Shown here piece after piece: positions 24,301 through 35,259 of a stretch of DNA of 64,000 nucleotides. The notes beneath the pieces are model-generated. The model had not been told where the DNA came from. It saw only the letters and a list, made by a program, of their open reading frames with translations, and ran no database searches. The stretch's first letter is position 1. Each line of letters opens with the position of its first letter. The stretch lies in the NCBI RefSeq assembly GCF_901933205.1, contig NC_044590.1, positions 5,347,501 to 5,411,500 of the forward strand, written 5' to 3'. The position numbers and the translations under genes are program-made. The stretch is from Camarhynchus parvulus. Taxonomy: Eukaryota > Chordata > Aves > Passeriformes > Thraupidae.

Positions 24301-26352
24301 TCTGAAATTTATTTATGTTGTAGTTTCCTGGCTGGGCAACAAGGTGAGCTGTGCTTAACTCCAGGTGTCTCTTTCTTCTCCAGGGTACAGAACCATCACC
24401 ATTCGTAAGTTCATGCAGGTAAGAGAGCTGGAGCTGTGGGAGAGGTACCTGAGTTACCACTTAAACTCTGATCATGTGGCAGGCTAGACCTTAATTGGAG
24501 CTGGGTTGGGGGTTATGGATGGAAACAGGATTTTCTGCCTTTGCACATTAACTGGTGATGATCAGGATGTGTGAAAGGAAATGCAGAGGAAAACCCTGCT
24601 GAGGAACAGAGCCTGGATGGATGGCAGCATTGAGCACAGAGAGTGCTCTGAAGGGGTTTTCTTGCACAGCCTGTCCCTGGTCATCCCAAATGACCCCTTA
24701 GGTACTGAGGAAGTAGCAGTACAAGGGTGAGCAGAAATAGAAATGCTGGGTGAGAACACAGTGTATCCTCTGATCTGCAGCATCACATCCCTCTGGACAC
24801 ACCTCTGACACAGAAGGACATTGAGGGGGGAAAAAAGGAGCACAAGGTGCACACAAACTCACGGCATTGGAAAAAGGAACAGTTTGTTCGTGGCAGGAGT
24901 TGCTTTCTTCTTGCAGAAAACGTGCTGTGGTGTTTAATTTTCCCTTTTTTCCAGGTCATTGGCTCTGGTGTCTCGAGCATTTTTGCTTTGTGCCTGGGCC
25001 AGACCTCCAGTTTCTGCAAAGCAATAGTGTTTGCCTCAGCCTCTGTTGGACTGCAGACCTTCAACCACAGGTGAGGAGAGCCATGGGGACCCTCAGCTCC
25101 CCTGCACGTTTGGCGTTTTGGGGTCTTGGAGGAGATCTGGCTGTGAAAACAAGAACTGGCACTTTCCTGAGCATTGTTTTTGGGACCCTGTGAGGCTGGT
25201 GGAGTTTGGAAATAATCCAGCAAACCTCTAGCATGGAAGGGCTTGGACCAGCCCGTAGGAGGGAGATGGAGCAGGAGGGGAATTGCATCGTGGCCCCTCT
25301 GAACACTTTGAGTTGAATTGTTTTCCTTCTGGTACTCACCTGCTTTCCTCTCAGCTTCTCCTGCCAGTGCCATTTCTTATGCAGGAGCTTTCCTTGTGTT
25401 TGACAAATCAAATGTGTAAGTGATGGAAAAGCAGTCATGTTCCATTCAAACAACCGTTGATCTCCCCCTCTGTCTCTCACCAGTGGCATCTCAGTAAACG
25501 TGCAGGACCTGGCCCCCTCGTGTGCTGGCTTGCTCTTTGGTAAGGATTCTGTGGGGTTTCTGTGCTGGAGAGCTGGGGACATGGTCAGCAGCATCAGGGT
25601 TTGAGCAGGGGCAGCTCTGGGCGGTGTCTGCCCTGTGTGTGCAGTCTCAGCTTCCTTCTGTGACAAACCTGCCAGTGCTGGGGCAGGTGACACCGCCAAG
25701 GTGCCTTTGTGCCTCTCTGAGGTGCTCTGCTGCACCCAGGGCTGGGCTGGGGCTGTGTCTCTGGTCTCTGTCGCTTGTCCAGAGAAGCTGGGGCTGCCCC
25801 TGGATCCCTGGAGGTGTCCAAGGCCAGGCTGGACAGGGCTTGGAGCAGGGCTAGGGGAAGGTGTCCCTGCCCATGGCAGGAGGATGGAATGAGCTGAGCT
25901 TTAGGGTCCATCCCTGCTCAAGCCAGTCAGTGATTCCACAGTCACAAAGGCATTTTGCCCAACGTGCAGAGCAGGGCTTGGTGGCAGTGATGAAACCTCT
26001 CATGTCTGTGGGTTTTCACAATTTCTTTTCACACCTTTTCTTTCCAGGGGTTGCAAATACAGGAGGAGCCCTCCTAGGTAAAGTACATTTTCCTGCACCT
26101 CCTCCTTTCCTGGGGAGCCCTCTCCCTGCAGAGGGCAGGCTCCAGCCCAGAGCCTTTGTTTGCATTTTCTCCTCCCTCTTGTCTGCAGGTGTCATTTGTG
26201 TGTACCTGGCTGGATACCTGATTGAGACCACTGGCTCCTGGATCTCTGTTTTCAACCTGGTGGCAGCTGTGAACAGCATTGGGCTCTGCACATTCCTCCT
26301 GTTTGGAGAGGCCCAGAGGGTGGACACAGGCTCTGTGTATGTGGATCTTTAG
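9209..26352 (+). CDS. SLC17A9: SLC17A9 (VNUT) vesicular nucleotide transporter, 13 coding exons
   Basis: Coding exons: 9209-9303, 17050-17247, 18182-18321, 18957-19056, 20005-20135, 20942-21038, 21955-22051, 24001-24088, 24384-24418, 24955-25070, 25484-25539, 26048-26077, 26189-26352. They sum to 1347 nt (448 aa) with no frame break; all introns are GT-AG. The product is an SLC17 member of the major facilitator superfamily that loads ATP and other nucleotides into secretory vesicles and lysosomes, driven by membrane potential and dependent on chloride. About twelve membrane segments are visible, with a cytoplasmic loop near residues 218-253. Arg137 in FMTSSR matches human Arg119, reported as essential for ATP transport. 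Motif A reads SDQIGGEK where human has GDRIGGEK. The start at 9209 is chosen as the first in-frame ATG; Met20 at 9266 would give 429 aa, close to the human short-first-exon isoform. Family assignment is secure; the exact start is not. Confidence 0.95.
9304..17049 (+). other. SLC17A9: SLC17A9 intron 1 (7.7 kb)
   Basis: No gene-like frame is found. It holds the 3' shore of the CpG island, an A-run near 10611-10625, a G+C-rich low-information stretch at about 12790-13130 where several frames stay open on both strands, and a 22-bp tandem duplication at 16655-16698. The frame of exon 2 stays open upstream to an ATG at 16769, so a retained or alternative 5' exon is conceivable but unsupported. Confidence 0.8.
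16655..16698. repeat. 22-bp tandem duplication
   Basis: Two adjacent copies of a TCCTTAACTTTTAAAG-type unit, differing at one base (GAACAGT versus GAGCAGT). It lies in intron 1, about 350 nt before exon 2. Confidence 0.9.
17050..17247 (+). CDS. SLC17A9: SLC17A9 coding exon 2 (TM1 and TM2)
   Basis: Residues 32-97 plus two bases of residue 98. It begins PECRVWTAMLLLGTCLLYCAR (TM1), then DWDKKQFGVVLSSFFWGYCLTQ (TM2) and the GGHISD part of motif A. The exon ends in CA before GTACTG, a weak donor because the last exon base is A, not G. The codon joined to exon 3 is CAA (Gln). Confidence 0.93.
18182..18321 (+). CDS. SLC17A9: SLC17A9 coding exon 3 (TM3 and TM4)
   Basis: It follows a CTGTCTTCCAG acceptor and encodes IGGEKVLLLSASAWGF through FMTSSRFLMGLLQ, residues 98-145. 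It contains the conserved transport Arg (residue 137). The donor is GTGAGA. Confidence 0.95.
18957..19056 (+). CDS. SLC17A9: SLC17A9 coding exon 4 (TM4 end to TM5 start)
   Basis: It encodes GVYFPSLASLLSQRVRESER, then AFTYSTVGTGSQFG, residues 145-178, highly similar to human VNUT. Acceptor TTTCTCTCAG; donor GTGAGT. Confidence 0.95.
19693..19915 (+). mobile_element. CR1 LINE 3'-end fragment (intron 4 of SLC17A9)
   Basis: It shows the typical avian CR1 tail in sense order: CTGGCACAGGGTGCCCAGAG, then GGAAGTGTCCAAGACC, then CTGCCCATGGCAGGGGGTGG, then TTTAAGGTCCC and a diverged ATTCTGTG-like end. It is 5'-truncated as most CR1 copies are. Confidence 0.85.
20005..20135 (+). CDS. SLC17A9: SLC17A9 coding exon 5 (TM5 and TM6)
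   Basis: It encodes TLLIGGAGSLLLDWYGWE, then SVFYFSGLLTLLWVYCTCKY and LLSEK, residues 178-222. Acceptor CCCTTGCAG; donor GTGAGT. Confidence 0.95.
20942..21038 (+). CDS. SLC17A9: SLC17A9 coding exon 6 (central cytoplasmic loop)
   Basis: It encodes ELTIPMNYLTRGLSVPKQTK and VPWKQLFRKAPIW, residues 222-254. The first half is the least conserved part against human; VPW..LFRK is conserved. Donor GTAGGC. Confidence 0.93.
21702..21727. repeat. 13-bp tandem duplication (GCGGTGGGGCAGC x2)
   Basis: Two perfect adjacent copies in intron 6 of SLC17A9. Confidence 0.9.
21752..21856. repeat. Degenerate short tandem repeat (GCTGAAA / GTGACAAAAATCTC)
   Basis: AGCTGAAA, GTGACAAA and GACAAAAATCTC modules recur in imperfect order across about 100 nt of intron 6. 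It looks like a decayed minisatellite. Confidence 0.5.
21955..22051 (+). CDS. SLC17A9: SLC17A9 coding exon 7 (TM7)
   Basis: It encodes AVIIAQLSTASTFFTLLSWL and PTFFKETFPDSK, residues 254-286. Acceptor TATTTGCAG; donor GTGGGT; ends in phase 0. Confidence 0.95.
24001..24088 (+). CDS. SLC17A9: SLC17A9 coding exon 8 (TM8)
   Basis: It encodes GWVFNVVPWLVAIPTSLFSG, then FLSDHLISQ, residues 287-316, nearly identical to human. Acceptor TTCTTTTCAG; donor GTGAGA. Confidence 0.96.
24384..24418 (+). CDS. SLC17A9: SLC17A9 coding exon 9 (35-nt exon)
   Basis: This very short exon encodes GYRTITIRKFMQ, residues 316-327, the loop before TM9 (human GYRAITVRKLMQ). Acceptor CTTCTCCAG; donor GTAAGA, close to consensus. 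It is too short to be seen by frame length alone; homology and phase place it. Confidence 0.94.
24955..25070 (+). CDS. SLC17A9: SLC17A9 coding exon 10 (TM9 and TM10)
   Basis: It encodes VIGSGVSSIFALCLGQTSSF and CKAIVFASASVGLQTFNH, residues 328-366. Acceptor TTTTTTCCAG; donor GTGAGG. Confidence 0.95.
25484..25539 (+). CDS. SLC17A9: SLC17A9 coding exon 11
   Basis: It encodes SGISVNVQDLAPSCAGLLF, residues 366-385, the conserved segment leading into TM11. Acceptor CTCACCAG; donor GTAAGG. Confidence 0.95.
25770..25941 (+). mobile_element. CR1 LINE 3'-end fragment (intron 11 of SLC17A9)
   Basis: Sense-strand CR1 tail: GGAGGTGTCCAAGGCCAGGC, GGACAGGGCTTGGAGCAG, GTGTCCCTGCCCATGGCAGG, GAGCTTTAGGGTCC and GTGATTCCACAG. 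It is diverged and 5'-truncated. Confidence 0.85.
26048..26077 (+). CDS. SLC17A9: SLC17A9 coding exon 12 (30-nt microexon)
   Basis: It encodes GVANTGGALL and shares a Gly with each neighbour, residues 385-395 (human GVANTAGALAG). Both flanks are phase 1, so the exon length keeps frame whether included or skipped. Acceptor CTTTCCAG; donor GTAAAG. Confidence 0.93.
   Translation, partial: GLQIQEEPS
26189..26352 (+). CDS. SLC17A9: SLC17A9 terminal coding exon 13 (TM11-TM12 and C-terminus)
   Basis: It encodes VICVYLAGYLIETTGSW, then ISVFNLVAAVNSIGLCTFLL and the tail GEAQRVDTGSVYVDL, residues 395-448, with a TAG stop at 26350-26352. Acceptor TTGTCTGCAG. Confidence 0.95.
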
Positions 26353-28001
26353 AGATGAGCCCAAGGAGCAGCTGAAGGACAGGAGACTGTCACATCTATG
26401 GATCATTCTTGCACAAGTGCCAAAGAACATTTTACTTTTTTTTTTAGGTGTTTTAATGGGAAAAAATATGCTGAAACCAAGTACATAATGGGTCTGGATG
26501 AAGCCCATGGGAGAAAAGAAATTTAGAGTTCATTTTTTTTTGCTCAGGGCTGTAGCTGGTGGCTTGCAGAGCCATCCAGCTCAACATCTCCAGTGAGGGT
26601 ATGGTCTGTGGGACCAGTTTGTCCCAGTTTGTGTCTCGTGGACAAATATCCTTGTGGCCAAAGCAGCTGACCTGGCCTGTCTCCCAAGGCTGCTGTGGTT
26701 CCATGCCCTCGTGAGGGGAGCTGCTTCTCCATGTGGGACTGGGGCTGCCGTGCTCTGCTGTCCTGGGGCAGCTCTGGGGCTGCTGTGCCCCGGGTGTCCT
26801 GTGGGGTGTGACAGGAACACCCCAACGAGTACCTGTGCCCTTAACCCCCTCGTGTGCCTTCGTTCTGCAGCAGGTACAGTCAGGTTTCCAGGGCTGTGAG
26901 GTCAATCCCAGGCTTCCCTCCAGGGCTGTGTGGCTGGCTGTGTGCCCAGGGCCATGGGGCTGTGTCAGTCCTGCTGTCACAGAGCTGGCAGGGGGCTCCA
27001 AGCCAAGCCTGGCTTTGCCCAAGGGCCCAAGGTGTCCCTGCTCTCCCTGGTGGCCTCAGCCCAGCCCTGAGCCCAGGTGGACCAGCTCCACCACGAGAGC
27101 AGAGCTGAGCTGTCCCCTGGGCTCAGGCTTAGCTGGGCTGACCCAGCAGTGCAGCTGAGGAATCCCCCTGGAGCTGCTTTGGGAAATGCTGTGAATGTAT
27201 GGGAAGAACTGGTCACACTCTGTGCTGTGGATCTACAAGTCCCAAATGCTTTCTACGTGATTAGATGTGTCCTCCACGTGCTCTCAAAGCGCTGAGGGAG
27301 ACTTTCCAAAGAGCCTGGCATGGGCAGGTTTTGTTTCTATGTTAAGCATAAATCAAATTTCTGCATTGGGCATGCACAGGGATGTGGATCCCTGTGGTTC
27401 CCTGTGTCAGAGGGAAACACTTGGCTGTAGACACCTCTGAGCTTGAATGTCTTAAAGTTATTTATAAATATTTTAAAATTTAAGCAGCAAATCCTATATT
27501 TTATGTAGTTGAGGCCTGATTCTGCATGCTTGTTTTGAGTGGTACTCCCACCAAATCCAGCACTATTTCTCAGAGGGGAGGATCTACCAGCCTCCAGTGT
27601 TTGGTTCTGTAGGATCAATTTTCAAGGTGAATTTCACATTAAAGCAATTCATTGCTTCTCCTCCAACCCCCTGATTGCAGCCTGAAAGGATCTTTTGGGT
27701 TTCTTTAGTGCTTACCAGAAAACTCAGGCTAGGAGCAGATTTCCCAAGGACCTTGCAGTGCAGGAAAGCTATAGATTCAGGTGAAAAAAATCCTATTATC
27801 CTCTTCCTCACCATTTTTTGGCCAAATTTCTTCTTGGAAGACATTTTGGAGCTGTGTAAAGTTTCTGAGTGGCCTGGTTTGTAGTGAAAACACTGCCAGC
27901 CTTTTAATTGCTGGGACACTAATGGGCATCACTGATCAGAGCTGAGCCACTTACTGGGCAGTTAGAGATAAGGATGGCACTGCCTGATGTCTTCCCAAGA
28001 G

Positions 28002-28007
28002 AATAAA
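28002..28007 (+). promoter_or_regulatory. Candidate SLC17A9 poly(A) signal (AATAAA)
   Basis: First canonical hexamer after the SLC17A9 stop, 1.65 kb downstream, followed by T-rich sequence near 28050-28080. Confidence 0.35.
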
Positions 28008-28771
28008 GAACCAATGTGGCCTGATGGGACAGGGAGATAAGGAAGTAATTTATTTTTCTCCTTCTGTGCTCTTTTTTTTCTCTCTAAAAGGTCATTTGCT
28101 ACCTTAGGTACCACTCTGTATTGGGGTGCTGCAGGGCCAGGAAGGCTCCTGGGAATCCTGAATCAGTGGGTAAATTGGGAAAAGCACCCAGTAACAAACA
28201 CAAACAAACACAAACACAACCAGGCTTGCCAAAGAGGCCCGAGGCTGTGCAGCCATCTCTGTCAGCTTGTCCTTTGTCCAGTCTGAGCAGATTGCTTGCA
28301 TGGCCTTTTTTTAGTGACAGAAAAAAGATCCCTGTGGGTTTTGTGGGGTTTTAGAGTATCTTCCCTGGCCATGCAGTGCTGCAGGTCAGGAGCACAAGGA
28401 GTCAGCTCTGGTTCTCTTTGCTGGTTGCAGCATTTCTTGTGGAGGAGTTGGTGAGTTTAAATCACTCACATTTGAATTAGGCTGCTTGGCCACCCCTTGG
28501 ATCTGCCAGCTGGGAAATTTGGAACTGATCTTCAAAGGAAAGTGTTTGGCTGTGCCTTCTCTGTGAATCCAGCTACCATTCCAGTGAGCTGTCCAAGTTA
28601 TCTGTCTCTGGAACTGGCTAATAAGTTCAATATCTGACCTACACTTGAGGCTTATGTTTCATTCTCATCATACCTCTTTGGTGAAGTATTGAAACTGTTT
28701 TATCTGTACTGTTATTTGTTTAAGCCAAAGCTTGTGGTCTGCAAGTTTTTGCTATGGAAGGGCCTAAAAAG

Positions 28772-28777
28772 AATAAA
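28772..28777 (+). promoter_or_regulatory. Candidate SLC17A9 poly(A) signal (AATAAA), best downstream element
   Basis: The hexamer is followed 22-65 nt later by a T/G-rich tract (GGTGGTTTTGCTTTGAGTG and TTTGTGTGATGAGTG), the usual arrangement for cleavage. It would give a 3' UTR of about 2.4 kb. Confidence 0.45.
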
Positions 28778-29270
28778 GGCAGTGAATCATTTGCAAACGG
28801 TGGTTTTGCTTTGAGTGCAGAGGTGTAAATTTGTGTGATGAGTGAGGGCCAGAGGAGTATATTTGATATGATAAACTCCTGGGGGAGGCTGTGCAGGGAG
28901 AGTATTTGGGCTGGCAGATTTTCACAGCATCCTCACGTGTACATCAGACTCAGAGTTCATCCAGCTACATCTTCTCACTGATTTGGGAAAAATGAGTGAA
29001 GAGCTGCCTTCAGCAAAGGTGTGGACAGTAAAGCATCAGCAATATCAGTTGTTAAGAGTAATGACACAAATGAAGTGATTCTTGGCTGAGGTGGGGCACA
29101 CCCCACACACGGATCACCTTCCACGTGGCGATCCTGCTCAAAACAAAAATAAAAATTCATTTCCACCTTTCTGTATATGCTCGCTGATAGGTTCGAGCAG
29201 ATGCCAACAGAGGGAGCTGTGAGATCTGGGATGTGGCAGCTCCTGGCTGGGAGAGTGCAGAGCCCAGCCC

Positions 29271-29330
29271 TGGCACAGCTGGCACAGCTGGCACGGGCAG
29301 CATGGCTGGTTTGGCACAGCTGGCAGAGCC
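29271..29330. repeat. Short minisatellite, GGCACAGCT units
   Basis: GGCACAGCT or near copies occur repeatedly in 60 nt, interrupted by GGCACGGGCAGCATGGCTGG. Confidence 0.75.
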
Positions 29331-29852
29331 TGGCCCTGCCCACGAGCAGCCCTGGCTGGTGGCTCTCGTGGCTGGAGCTGCCTGTGGGAGCCCCAGGATT
29401 TGCTGTCCCAGTGTTCACTTTCACCCCCCACAGTTGCTGTAGGGAGGAGAAGTTTTGGACACATTTCAAAAGGAGAAATAGCCATTAAATGAATTTTAAC
29501 ACCTCATCCATAGGGTCAGGTAATTGAGACAATATCTCTAAGTACTGTGGACTCCTCTGACTTTCTCATCAATATTCAGAAAAAAACCCAACATGAAACT
29601 TGGTGGCATGAAAATGATGCTGAGGATAATTCAGCAGAGTGCAAGTTATCTTCAACTTTCCCTGTCTTTTTGCTCCCCTTACAGAGGTATTAACAACCTC
29701 TGACATGCACATTTGAGCTTTTTTGACCTTTTAGGTCATTTAGGTGATTTAAAGGTTTAAAGCTCTAAGAAACCACAGACTCACTTTAAAGCCTGCCCTG
29801 TTCTGCTCCAACTGTGTAGAGCCTGAGAGAAAAGAAGGGTTTGGTATTTTTG

Positions 29853-29857
<5 letters not shown>

Positions 29858-29898
<41 letters not shown>
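29858..29898. repeat. (TA)20 microsatellite
   Basis: About 20 uninterrupted TA units, followed by a run of T. Confidence 0.98.
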
Positions 29899-29906
<8 letters not shown>

Positions 29907-30419
29907 CCTGTTCCTTTTTAAGTCTCCTTTTCTGCCACATTCCTTAAATTGTCAGTGTCCCAGGTTGGATCTCAGCTTTCCAGCCTGCCCTGAGCAAGCA
30001 GGGACAGGCACAGTGCAAAAGGGCCTTAAAGGCTGATCAGTGGCAGGTACCTTGCGTTGCTGCTGGGGGTTGGTTTGTATTTAAATTCTTTGGGATATAT
30101 TCCATAGCTGGCTGGAGATCATTAGAAGGATGCTGTTTTATTGCAGTTTGCATAACACTAAATCAATAAACACATTCAAGCAGATGGAAAGCCAAACACA
30201 GGAGGAAAGTAGCACTATTTGGAGGAGAAAAGGGATAGCAAACACCACTCCTTGCTGGTAGTTTTGCCTGGAAAACACAAGCAGATGCTTTCACAGCAGA
30301 GACCTGATCTAACATCCACCTGGCAGCTCCCCAGGGCCAGGACATGCCCCAAAGACAGCAGCTCTCAAAGGGCACCCAGTCCTGTAACAAGCAAAATATC
30401 ACCATTTATTGCAGCCGTG

Positions 30420-30530
30420 ACCTACTGCACAGCAAGTAATGAGGAATTTTCCATTTCAAACTTTAATGCAATAATTAAGACATCCATTAAGGTCTTTACA
30501 GTTTGGCTGCTTGTAATTAAAAATGGGGTG
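30420..30530. promoter_or_regulatory. Candidate conserved non-coding block, homeodomain motifs
   Basis: A/T-rich repeat-free stretch with AATAATTAAG, CCATTAAGG and GTAATTAAAA in 80 nt, between ordinary G+C-richer DNA. Function is inferred only from motif density. Confidence 0.3.
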
Positions 30531-33500
30531 ATGGGGGGGCCAGTGGCAGGGAGTTGCAGTCCAGAGCATCAAGCTCCCACCTGCAGCTTCTCTCTGTTTC
30601 CCTTTCTTCTCTGGTTTCTTTCTTCAAAACAATTTTTCTGGTTTGGTTTGCAACTGTACCCAGAGCATGAAAAACACGTGAAGAACATTCTTAAGTTCTA
30701 ACAAGTACAACTTGGGTTCAAAAAAGAATTTTTATCTTCTGTCAACACCTCCAAAATACTGATCCTGCACTGGGGCAGTTTGTGGGGGTGTCTCTGAGCA
30801 GTGCCAGCGGTTTTATGCTCCAGTTCATTCCCAGACTGGTGTAGCTCCTGCTTACACAGTTCCTGGTGCAGGATTAAGGGTGGGGCAGCTTTTAATCCAA
30901 TAATGGAATGAGATGAAACCCGCATATAAACCCACATCTTCTGAAGTGTCTCTGCTCCTGGGAGGCCCAAGTCCCATTATCCAGTAATTGGATTTGGCCT
31001 TCTAAAGCAGGACTGAAACACTGGAAAATTTTGTCCCCAAATCACCAGATTTTTGCAAAGGATTAAGAAAAAATAATGATTTGAGTGAGGAAGTAGCTGC
31101 CAGAGAAGCTTTGGCTGATCCCTTGAATCCCTTCCTGAATTGCTTTCCCCTGCTCTTTACAACTCCCAATATATGGGTGACTCTCTCTTGTGTCTCCAAA
31201 CACAATTCTGGACATGATCTCGTGCAACTTTGACATTCACTATTCTCTAAAAAAATTGTTTTTCATTGCAGCTCCAAAGGAGAAAAAGGTTGCAATCCCA
31301 CTTCCATGGAAGACAATGGAAATGTAGACGTGTAGCAATTACCAGGAGGATTTTATACAAAGAATTAGCAACCTATTCATGCATGTCCTGCATTCTCATT
31401 AAAGGCAAACTGTTTGTGGGTGACAGGGGATTTTCCTGTGCAACCATCTAGGCTCACTGCAGCTGTTAAATTCCTTTCATGTCAGGTTTTTTTGCCCCTC
31501 TCCCACCAAGTTTCAGACAAACCCACTCATTTACAGCCTCTCCCGTGTGTGAGCTACAGGTGGGATGGATGTTCCACGAGTCTCATCCTCAGCCCTTCAG
31601 ACGCTCAGAGCTGCTCTGGACCCTGGCTGGGCACAGGAGCCTCTCTGTATTTTGCTTTAATTTTGCCCCAAACGTGCCCACAAACCTGGCGTCACAAATT
31701 TCCTGGTTTCAGTCACCTTTGTGTGGTTTTGCTGCTGAGCTAACCTACTCCTCAGAACCTGCAGATCTTCTCTGCCTCCTCCAGCATCCTCCCTCCTGCT
31801 CCTCCATTCCCCTGCCCCATTCCACAAAACCACTTGGCAGGTTTTGGGGAGCAGATGAGGCCCCCATGTGTCCCCAGGGTTGTGGGAAGGAGGATGTGTC
31901 CTCTTATTGTGCATCCCAGACCCTGCTCAGTCCCTGGTTATTTAGCAAATAACCCCCCTGAACAAGAAGTATTATCAGCAGGAGCATAATCAGATATCAG
32001 AGAGGAGGTCTTTAGATGAGTAATTTATTGAGATCTCTTATTTCATTTTATTTCAGCCCATCTGGGACACAATTGTTCTTTGGAAAGGGCTGGAGGCTGC
32101 AATTCCCACTGCAGGAGCCACCTGGAGCAGCGAGAGCTCAGCGTTAAACTCCCGTCCTTGCAATCTCATTTTGCAGAAGCCTCTAAGTAGGACAGGCACT
32201 GCAACAAAGTGGTGACCTGAGAAATGTTTGCATAGCCCTGGGCTGTCCTTCCAGGAGAGCCAGGGCTGCTGGAACACGGGCTGCTCTGCACCTGGACACA
32301 GGGTTTGGATCCAGGAGCACGACAAACCCTTGCAGAGTGGTGCCTGCTCTTTGGGGCTTCGTGCCTGCAGTCAGCTGGGAGTGCAACATTCAAATTTTGC
32401 TTTAGCACCCATCCTTTTCTGGCAGGTTTGATGCAGAGATAAAAACTAGAGCATGAGTAAGAAATTACATATTTTGGCATTTCCCAGGGCTTTGGTGTCT
32501 GCAGGTGAATCTTTACCGCTTGCCTGTAAGAACGTGTCACTGCTCTCACCAAAGACGTGGTTTTCTCTCTGTTCCTTAAGTGCAGTGCCAGTTTTTTATC
32601 CTCTTCTGCTCATCCTCTCTCTCCTCCTCCTCCTTGGAGATTTCTGGATTAAAGAATAAAGCAATGAATTGATTTCCTGAACGTGCATTAGAGAGGATTA
32701 TTCCAGGAGATTCATCCGTGTTTGGTGGATTAATATTTCCAGGGAAGCAGCTTCGATCTCAGCCAATACTTCTCTCAGCATAGCCCAAAATATTTTTTTT
32801 TTCTTTTTCAGGGAGGAAGGAGCATTGGGAATGGCAGGAGACAGAGAGAAGAAGTTCTCAGCACTGGTATTTGAGCTTTTGAAACAACAGGATTTCTCAT
32901 GTAAATATATGAAAGTTGATTTGTGTGAATTCTGCCTCTTGTTTACTCTGCTAATAATATAGAATAAACCCAGACACATGCCAGGCAGGCACAGAGGTCA
33001 CTCCAGCACCAGGGAAAAAGGGAGAAACCTCTGTGTAGCATCACTTGCCACCAGCAGCACCCTCTGAGAGTGGGGCACAGCATCCAAACAAAATGGAGCT
33101 CTGTCCAATGAATTAATTTGGCCTCTGTGCTCTGCACAAACACAGCAGATCAAGGGCCTATTGCATTATAAGAGCAATCTGTGAAGTCTTACAGCAAGGC
33201 ATATCTCTGAATTACACTGCAAAGGTAACAACTAAAGCAGAGCCAAAGCTCTCTCCCTCCTGGTCTCTCTTGCACGAGGAGGAGACACTGTTTATAATTG
33301 AGCAGAAGAGGCAAAACCTCTTCCCAGGAGAGGGGGAGGTGAGGCAGCCCCAAACCCTAATTGAGACCTCTGAGACCAGCCTTTAGATGTCAGGCAGCTG
33401 GACAAACAATGGGGGCTCCTCAGAGCTGCTTGGACACATCAGCTGGGCTGCCCTTGCAGCTTTAGCAGGGCTTGCTCTGGTGATGGTCAAACGCAAAGAA

Positions 33501-35259
33501 GAATGGAATAAAATAATCAGATATTATGAGGGAGAGTAAAGGAAAACAGGGAAGGAAAGGATCTTCATTTTCCTGCTGCCCTCCAAGCCAAGGCAGCACT
33601 AGGTGTCACAGCCACAATTTCTGAGTCTGAAATTCTTGGATTCAAGAGCTGTTTTGATTTTTACTTCCAGTCTCAGCCTGGGAGGGCCAGAGCAGGAAAC
33701 CATGAAGTTTCCATGTCAAAGACAATAATCTACATGTCTGTGAGCCTGGGGAAAGGAGCAGGGCCTCTGCCTGGCTCAGGACAAGGGCTGGGATGGGAGG
33801 AAGGACAGAGCTCCCCCTGCCTGGGATGGATACGAGCATTCAGAGCAGGAGAATGGGAGACTTTAACTCCTGGAGAAGCAAAGATCTGGCCAGGAAGCTG
33901 GGAAAATCCCAGTGGTGAGCACACCTCAGCCCTCCTTACCTGCCTGCTTTGGTCTGGCTCCCAGGGATGATGTTTGTCTACCCAGGGCCTTCAGGCACAT
34001 TTGGACAGGTGACACCAGCCCTGGTAGATAACCCAGAGAGAGCAAAGCAAGAATTTGAAACAAGCAACAAACAGAACAAATGGATTTGCATTTTTTTTCA
34101 GAGCCACCAGGAATCTGGAGGAATAATTTTTCCAGCTGATGCTCAGCACTCAGCAGTGAGGACATTGCCTGCTGTGCCACTGCTCTTTTTGGGACAGTGA
34201 AATGCAGAAACATGACCTGACACAAAGAATAAGTGCAAACCACATGATTTATTTATTAGTTCCTTCACATGATGAGTGTTAGCTCATGCCTCAGCAGTGC
34301 ATTGCCAACAGGCAATGCAAGGAGAATTATCCTGCTCAGCTTCAGACAGAAACTTCAAGTTGAGACACAGATTGAAACATCTTTTTGTGGTTCCTCATGT
34401 TTTCTTTCCTTTTTTACCTGCAGGAATCACAGTAATCTCCCTTCCCTGTCCCCATGGTAGAAGAATCCCACACCAAGTCTCCACCATTTTTTGCTTTCGG
34501 CAACAAAAGCAGAAAATGAGACTTCTCTGTACCTCTGAGTACCTAAACAGGGACAGCTGGACAATATCTTCCTTTTCTCCTAATTTTCAGCTTTCTGCAA
34601 ATAATGTTATCTCTCTTAAAGATTCCTCCCCCTCCCCAGGATCTGCCTGGAAAAAAAAGCTCTTAGAACAAAACATTTGGGGTTCAGTCTGGAAATACTC
34701 CTCGGGAATTTCTCTTGGGTTCCTTTTCCAAGTGTTTTGAGTGGAAAACTTCAACCAGATGGCGCCCAAGAGAGCTCTGCTCCCCTCAGCAGTTTTCAGC
34801 TCTGATATAACTTATCATCAACTGCAAAATAGCTTTTTTCAGGCTGCTCCTTGTAGCAGCCCTTACCAGCAGCCCTGTAATCAATGCTGCACTCGGGAAA
34901 AGTGATTTCTTTAACCACAGCAGTGAATTGTGCTGTTCCTCAGCTCCCAGGTATTTGTACAGAGCTGGGGACGCGCCTGGGGGCATCTCCCCGCTTCCCA
35001 CTGCAGTTTTACTGTAGGAAAGGGAGAGAAAACAGGAGTGCAATGCAAAGCTCAGCCCTGGGAGAGGGAAGAGCTGCCTGGGAGCCCAAGTGCTCACCCA
35101 GCTCACTGTAAATCCTCTCCTGAGCAGCAGCACCACTTGCCTGATAAACGATGCTCCAGCCTGAAGTGTCGAAAGGAAAGAAAAAAACCCCACTTCTTTT
35201 CCCCCCTCCTACTTCTCTCTAGTTATTTTTGACAAGCTGGAAGAGGAGAGGGGGAGAGG

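Larger units (their letters stand above)
17248..26188 (+). other. SLC17A9: SLC17A9 introns 2-12
   Basis: Introns run from 110 nt (intron 12) to 1.95 kb (intron 7, 22052-24000). CR1 fragments sit in introns 4 and 11, and short tandem repeats in intron 6. The long minus-strand frames overlapping exons 10 and 11 are antisense shadows. No nested gene was recognised. Confidence 0.8.
26353..28795 (+). other. SLC17A9: Probable SLC17A9 3' UTR
   Basis: Non-coding sequence follows the TAG. The proximal half is G+C-rich, the distal half A/T-rich. No hexamer of canonical type occurs until AATAAA at 28002; a second at 28772 is followed by a clear T/G-rich element. The extent is inferred. Confidence 0.45.
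28796..35250. other. Gene desert, proximal part
   Basis: No protein family is recognisable on either strand. It holds a GGCACAGCT-rich minisatellite (29271-29330), a (TA)n tract (29858-29898) and an A/T-rich homeodomain-motif block at about 30420-30530. The rest is unique-looking sequence with short shadow frames. Confidence 0.7.

Noticed and set aside
24783..25735. Minus-strand frames of 196 and 224 aa
   Set aside because: They are antisense to SLC17A9 exons 10 and 11 and intronic DNA, with no family resemblance.
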